From NCBI RefSeq assembly GCF_005281615.1, contig NZ_SZZM01000001.1, forward strand, positions 418,607 through 482,606: DNA of 64,000 bases. The letters run 5' to 3'. The notes beneath the pieces were generated by a model, which was not told where the DNA came from, ran no database searches, and saw only the letters and a program-made list of their open reading frames with translations. Both the position numbers and the translations under genes were made by a program. How positions within the stretch are numbered: position 1 is the first letter of the stretch; each line of letters starts with the position of its first letter. Shown here in pieces: positions 62,801 to 64,000 of the stretch. The stretch is from Rhodoligotrophos defluvii. GTDB taxonomy: Bacteria; Pseudomonadota; Alphaproteobacteria; Rhizobiales; Im1.

Positions 62801-63088
62801 ATGGACGGCAAGATGTTGGCCCGGCTTGGGGCCGTGGTGTTCGTCGCCATCGCCGTCACGGCGACCGCAATCGACATGGCGCGGAAGGACGAACCTTCCG
62901 CGCCCCGTCCTGCGCCGGCCTTCCAGCCGCCGGCCGATCCGCTGCGCGAGGGACAGCGCCGATGCCAGCAACTCGGCGAAGCCGCCGCAAACGACACCGA
63001 GTGCCTGCGCGTATGGGCCGAGACCCGCGACCGTTTCCTCGGCCGCACGCCAGAACCAGCTACGCCGCAATCCGACGAAGGGCGGTGA
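62801..63088 (+). CDS. trbK: TrbK-like entry exclusion/lipoprotein-type protein (TrbK-alt)
   Basis: 95 residues from ATG 62801 with GGAGG upstream. One N-terminal membrane segment (ARLGAVVFVAIAVTATAIDM), a Pro-rich linker and a Cys-containing C-terminal domain (GQRRCQQLGEAAANDTECLR) typical of the alternate TrbK family between trbJ and trbL. No lipobox Cys is seen near the N-terminus. Confidence 0.82.
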   Translation: MDGKMLARLGAVVFVAIAVTATAIDMARKDEPSAPRPAPAFQPPADPLREGQRRCQQLGEAAANDTECLRVWAETRDRFLGRTPEPATPQSDEGR

Positions 63089-63092
63089 GCGC

Positions 63093-64000
63093 ATGGGCAA
63101 CACGGGCGTCATCGACAATTTCCTCGGGGTCTTCACTTCCTACATCGACTCCGGTTTCGGTCTGCTCGGCGGCGAGGTGGCGTTCATCGCCACCACGCTC
63201 ATCGTCATCGACGTAACCCTCGCCGCGCTCTTTTGGGCATGGGGCGCGGATGACGACATCATCGCCCGGCTGGTGAAGAAGACCCTGTTCATCGGCGTCC
63301 TCGCCTACATCATTAGCAACTGGAACAATCTCGCCCGGATCGTCTTCGAGAGCTTCGCCGGCCTCGGCCTCATGGCGTCGGGCACCGGCTTTTCCGTCGA
63401 AGACCTGATGCGGCCGGGCCGCGTGGCACAGACCGGCCTCGACGCCGGACGCCCGCTTCTCGACTCCATTTCAGACCTGATGGGCTGGATCGCCTTCTTC
63501 GAGAACTTCATCCAGATCGCGTGTCTGCTGTTCGCCTGGGCGCTGGTGGTGATGGCCTTCTTCATCCTCGCCATCCAGCTTTTCGTGACGCTGATCGAGT
63601 TCAAACTGACCACGCTCGCCGGCTTCGTGCTGATCCCCTTCGGCCTGTTCGGCAAATCCGCGTTCATGGCCGAGAAGGTGCTTGGCAACGTGGTGTCCTC
63701 CGGCATCAAGGTCTTGGTCTTAGCCGTCATCATCGGCATCGGCTCGACCCTGTTCTCGCAATTCACGGCCGGCTTCGGCGGTCAGACTCCGACCATCGAC
63801 GAGGCCATGGCTATCGTGCTGGCCGCGCTGTCGCTGCTCGGCCTCGGCATCTTCGGTCCCGGCATCGCCAACGGCATCGTATCAGGCGGGCCGCAGCTCG
63901 GCGCGGGCGCGGTCGTTGGCACGGGCCTCGCTGCCGGCGGCATGGTGCTTGCGGGCGGGGCGGCGGCAGGCGGCACGGCCATGCTCGGCGCTCGGGGCGG
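63093..64000 (+). CDS. trbL: TrbL transfer protein (partial, runs off right edge)
   Basis: 302 codons are visible from ATG 63093. Six or more membrane segments (for example EVAFIATTLIVIDVTLAALF) with the VirB6/TrbL block VTLIEFKLTTLAGFVLIPFG. The Gly/Ala-rich region after about residue 265 is typical of the family. The C-terminus and trbF, G and I should follow beyond the window. Confidence 0.92.
   Translation, partial: MGNTGVIDNFLGVFTSYIDSGFGLLGGEVAFIATTLIVIDVTLAALFWAWGADDDIIARLVKKTLFIGVLAYIISNWNNLARIVFESFAGLGLMASGTGFSVEDLMRPGRVAQTGLDAGRPLLDSISDLMGWIAFFENFIQIACLLFAWALVVMAFFILAIQLFVTLIEFKLTTLAGFVLIPFGLFGKSAFMAEKVLGNVVSSGIKVLVLAVIIGIGSTLFSQFTAGFGGQTPTIDEAMAIVLAALSLLGLGIFGPGIANGIVSGGPQLGAGAVVGTGLAAGGMVLAGGAAAGGTAMLGARG

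Overview
The window is most simply read as about two thirds of an integrative and conjugative element (ICE) from a high-GC alphaproteobacterium, probably of the Hyphomicrobiales or a relative. The backbone is the gene set of the ICEMlSym-type family: ardC, DUF2958, a long ParB-like protein, a methyltransferase/strawberry-notch helicase, a Toprim protein, DUF2493, DUF736, a DUF6499/DUF2285 pair, a small HTH excisionase, RepA, ParA, DUF2840, TraF, lytic transglycosylase, a VirD2/DUF3363-type relaxase, TraG and trbBCDEJKL. No integrase, attachment site, tRNA, rRNA or CRISPR array is visible, and both window edges cut genes (an OLD-type nuclease on the left, trbL on the right).

Layout. 1-3.0 kb: two minus-strand defence-like genes (OLD nuclease, AbiU2-like protein). 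3.3-21.06 kb: an ardC gene split by a 16.8 kb insertion (about 3979-20743). The insertion has 93-bp inverted ends and carries three consecutive tyrosine recombinases, the signature of a RIT (recombinase in trio) element. Unlike the usual ~3.5 kb RIT it carries cargo: a degenerate GGDEF-EAL gene, a six-gene membrane operon (YdcH, TerC, ExoD and small membrane proteins), an OxyR-like and an NhaR-like LysR regulator, a dabB-dabA inorganic-carbon pump operon with DUF6671, and an IS110/hydrolase chimera. 21.05-35.0 kb: the conserved ICE maintenance and antirestriction block. 35.3-40.1 kb: the transfer-control region, with a two-ORF fseA-like gene needing +1 frameshifting, a SulP/XRE cargo pair, a qseM-like antiactivator, a strongly folded 146-bp element and an rdfS-like excisionase gene. 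40.1-46.6 kb: replication, partition and DNA processing, with genes coupled by ATGA overlaps. 46.6-55.1 kb: cargo (UppP, PilZ, FixJ-type response regulator and sensor kinase, outer-membrane-like protein, MgtE, UspA, LysR). 55.3-64 kb: coupling protein and Trb secretion system.

How it works together. FseA would switch on rdfS, QseM would hold FseA off, and the rdfS-repA-parA-traF-relaxase run would then excise, copy and process the ICE for export through TraG and Trb. The cargo is dominated by ion and inorganic-carbon transport and stress functions. The strongest novelty candidates are the cargo-bearing RIT element with a DAB carbon pump, the repeated stem-loop leaders in front of three backbone genes, and the folded element between qseM and rdfS.
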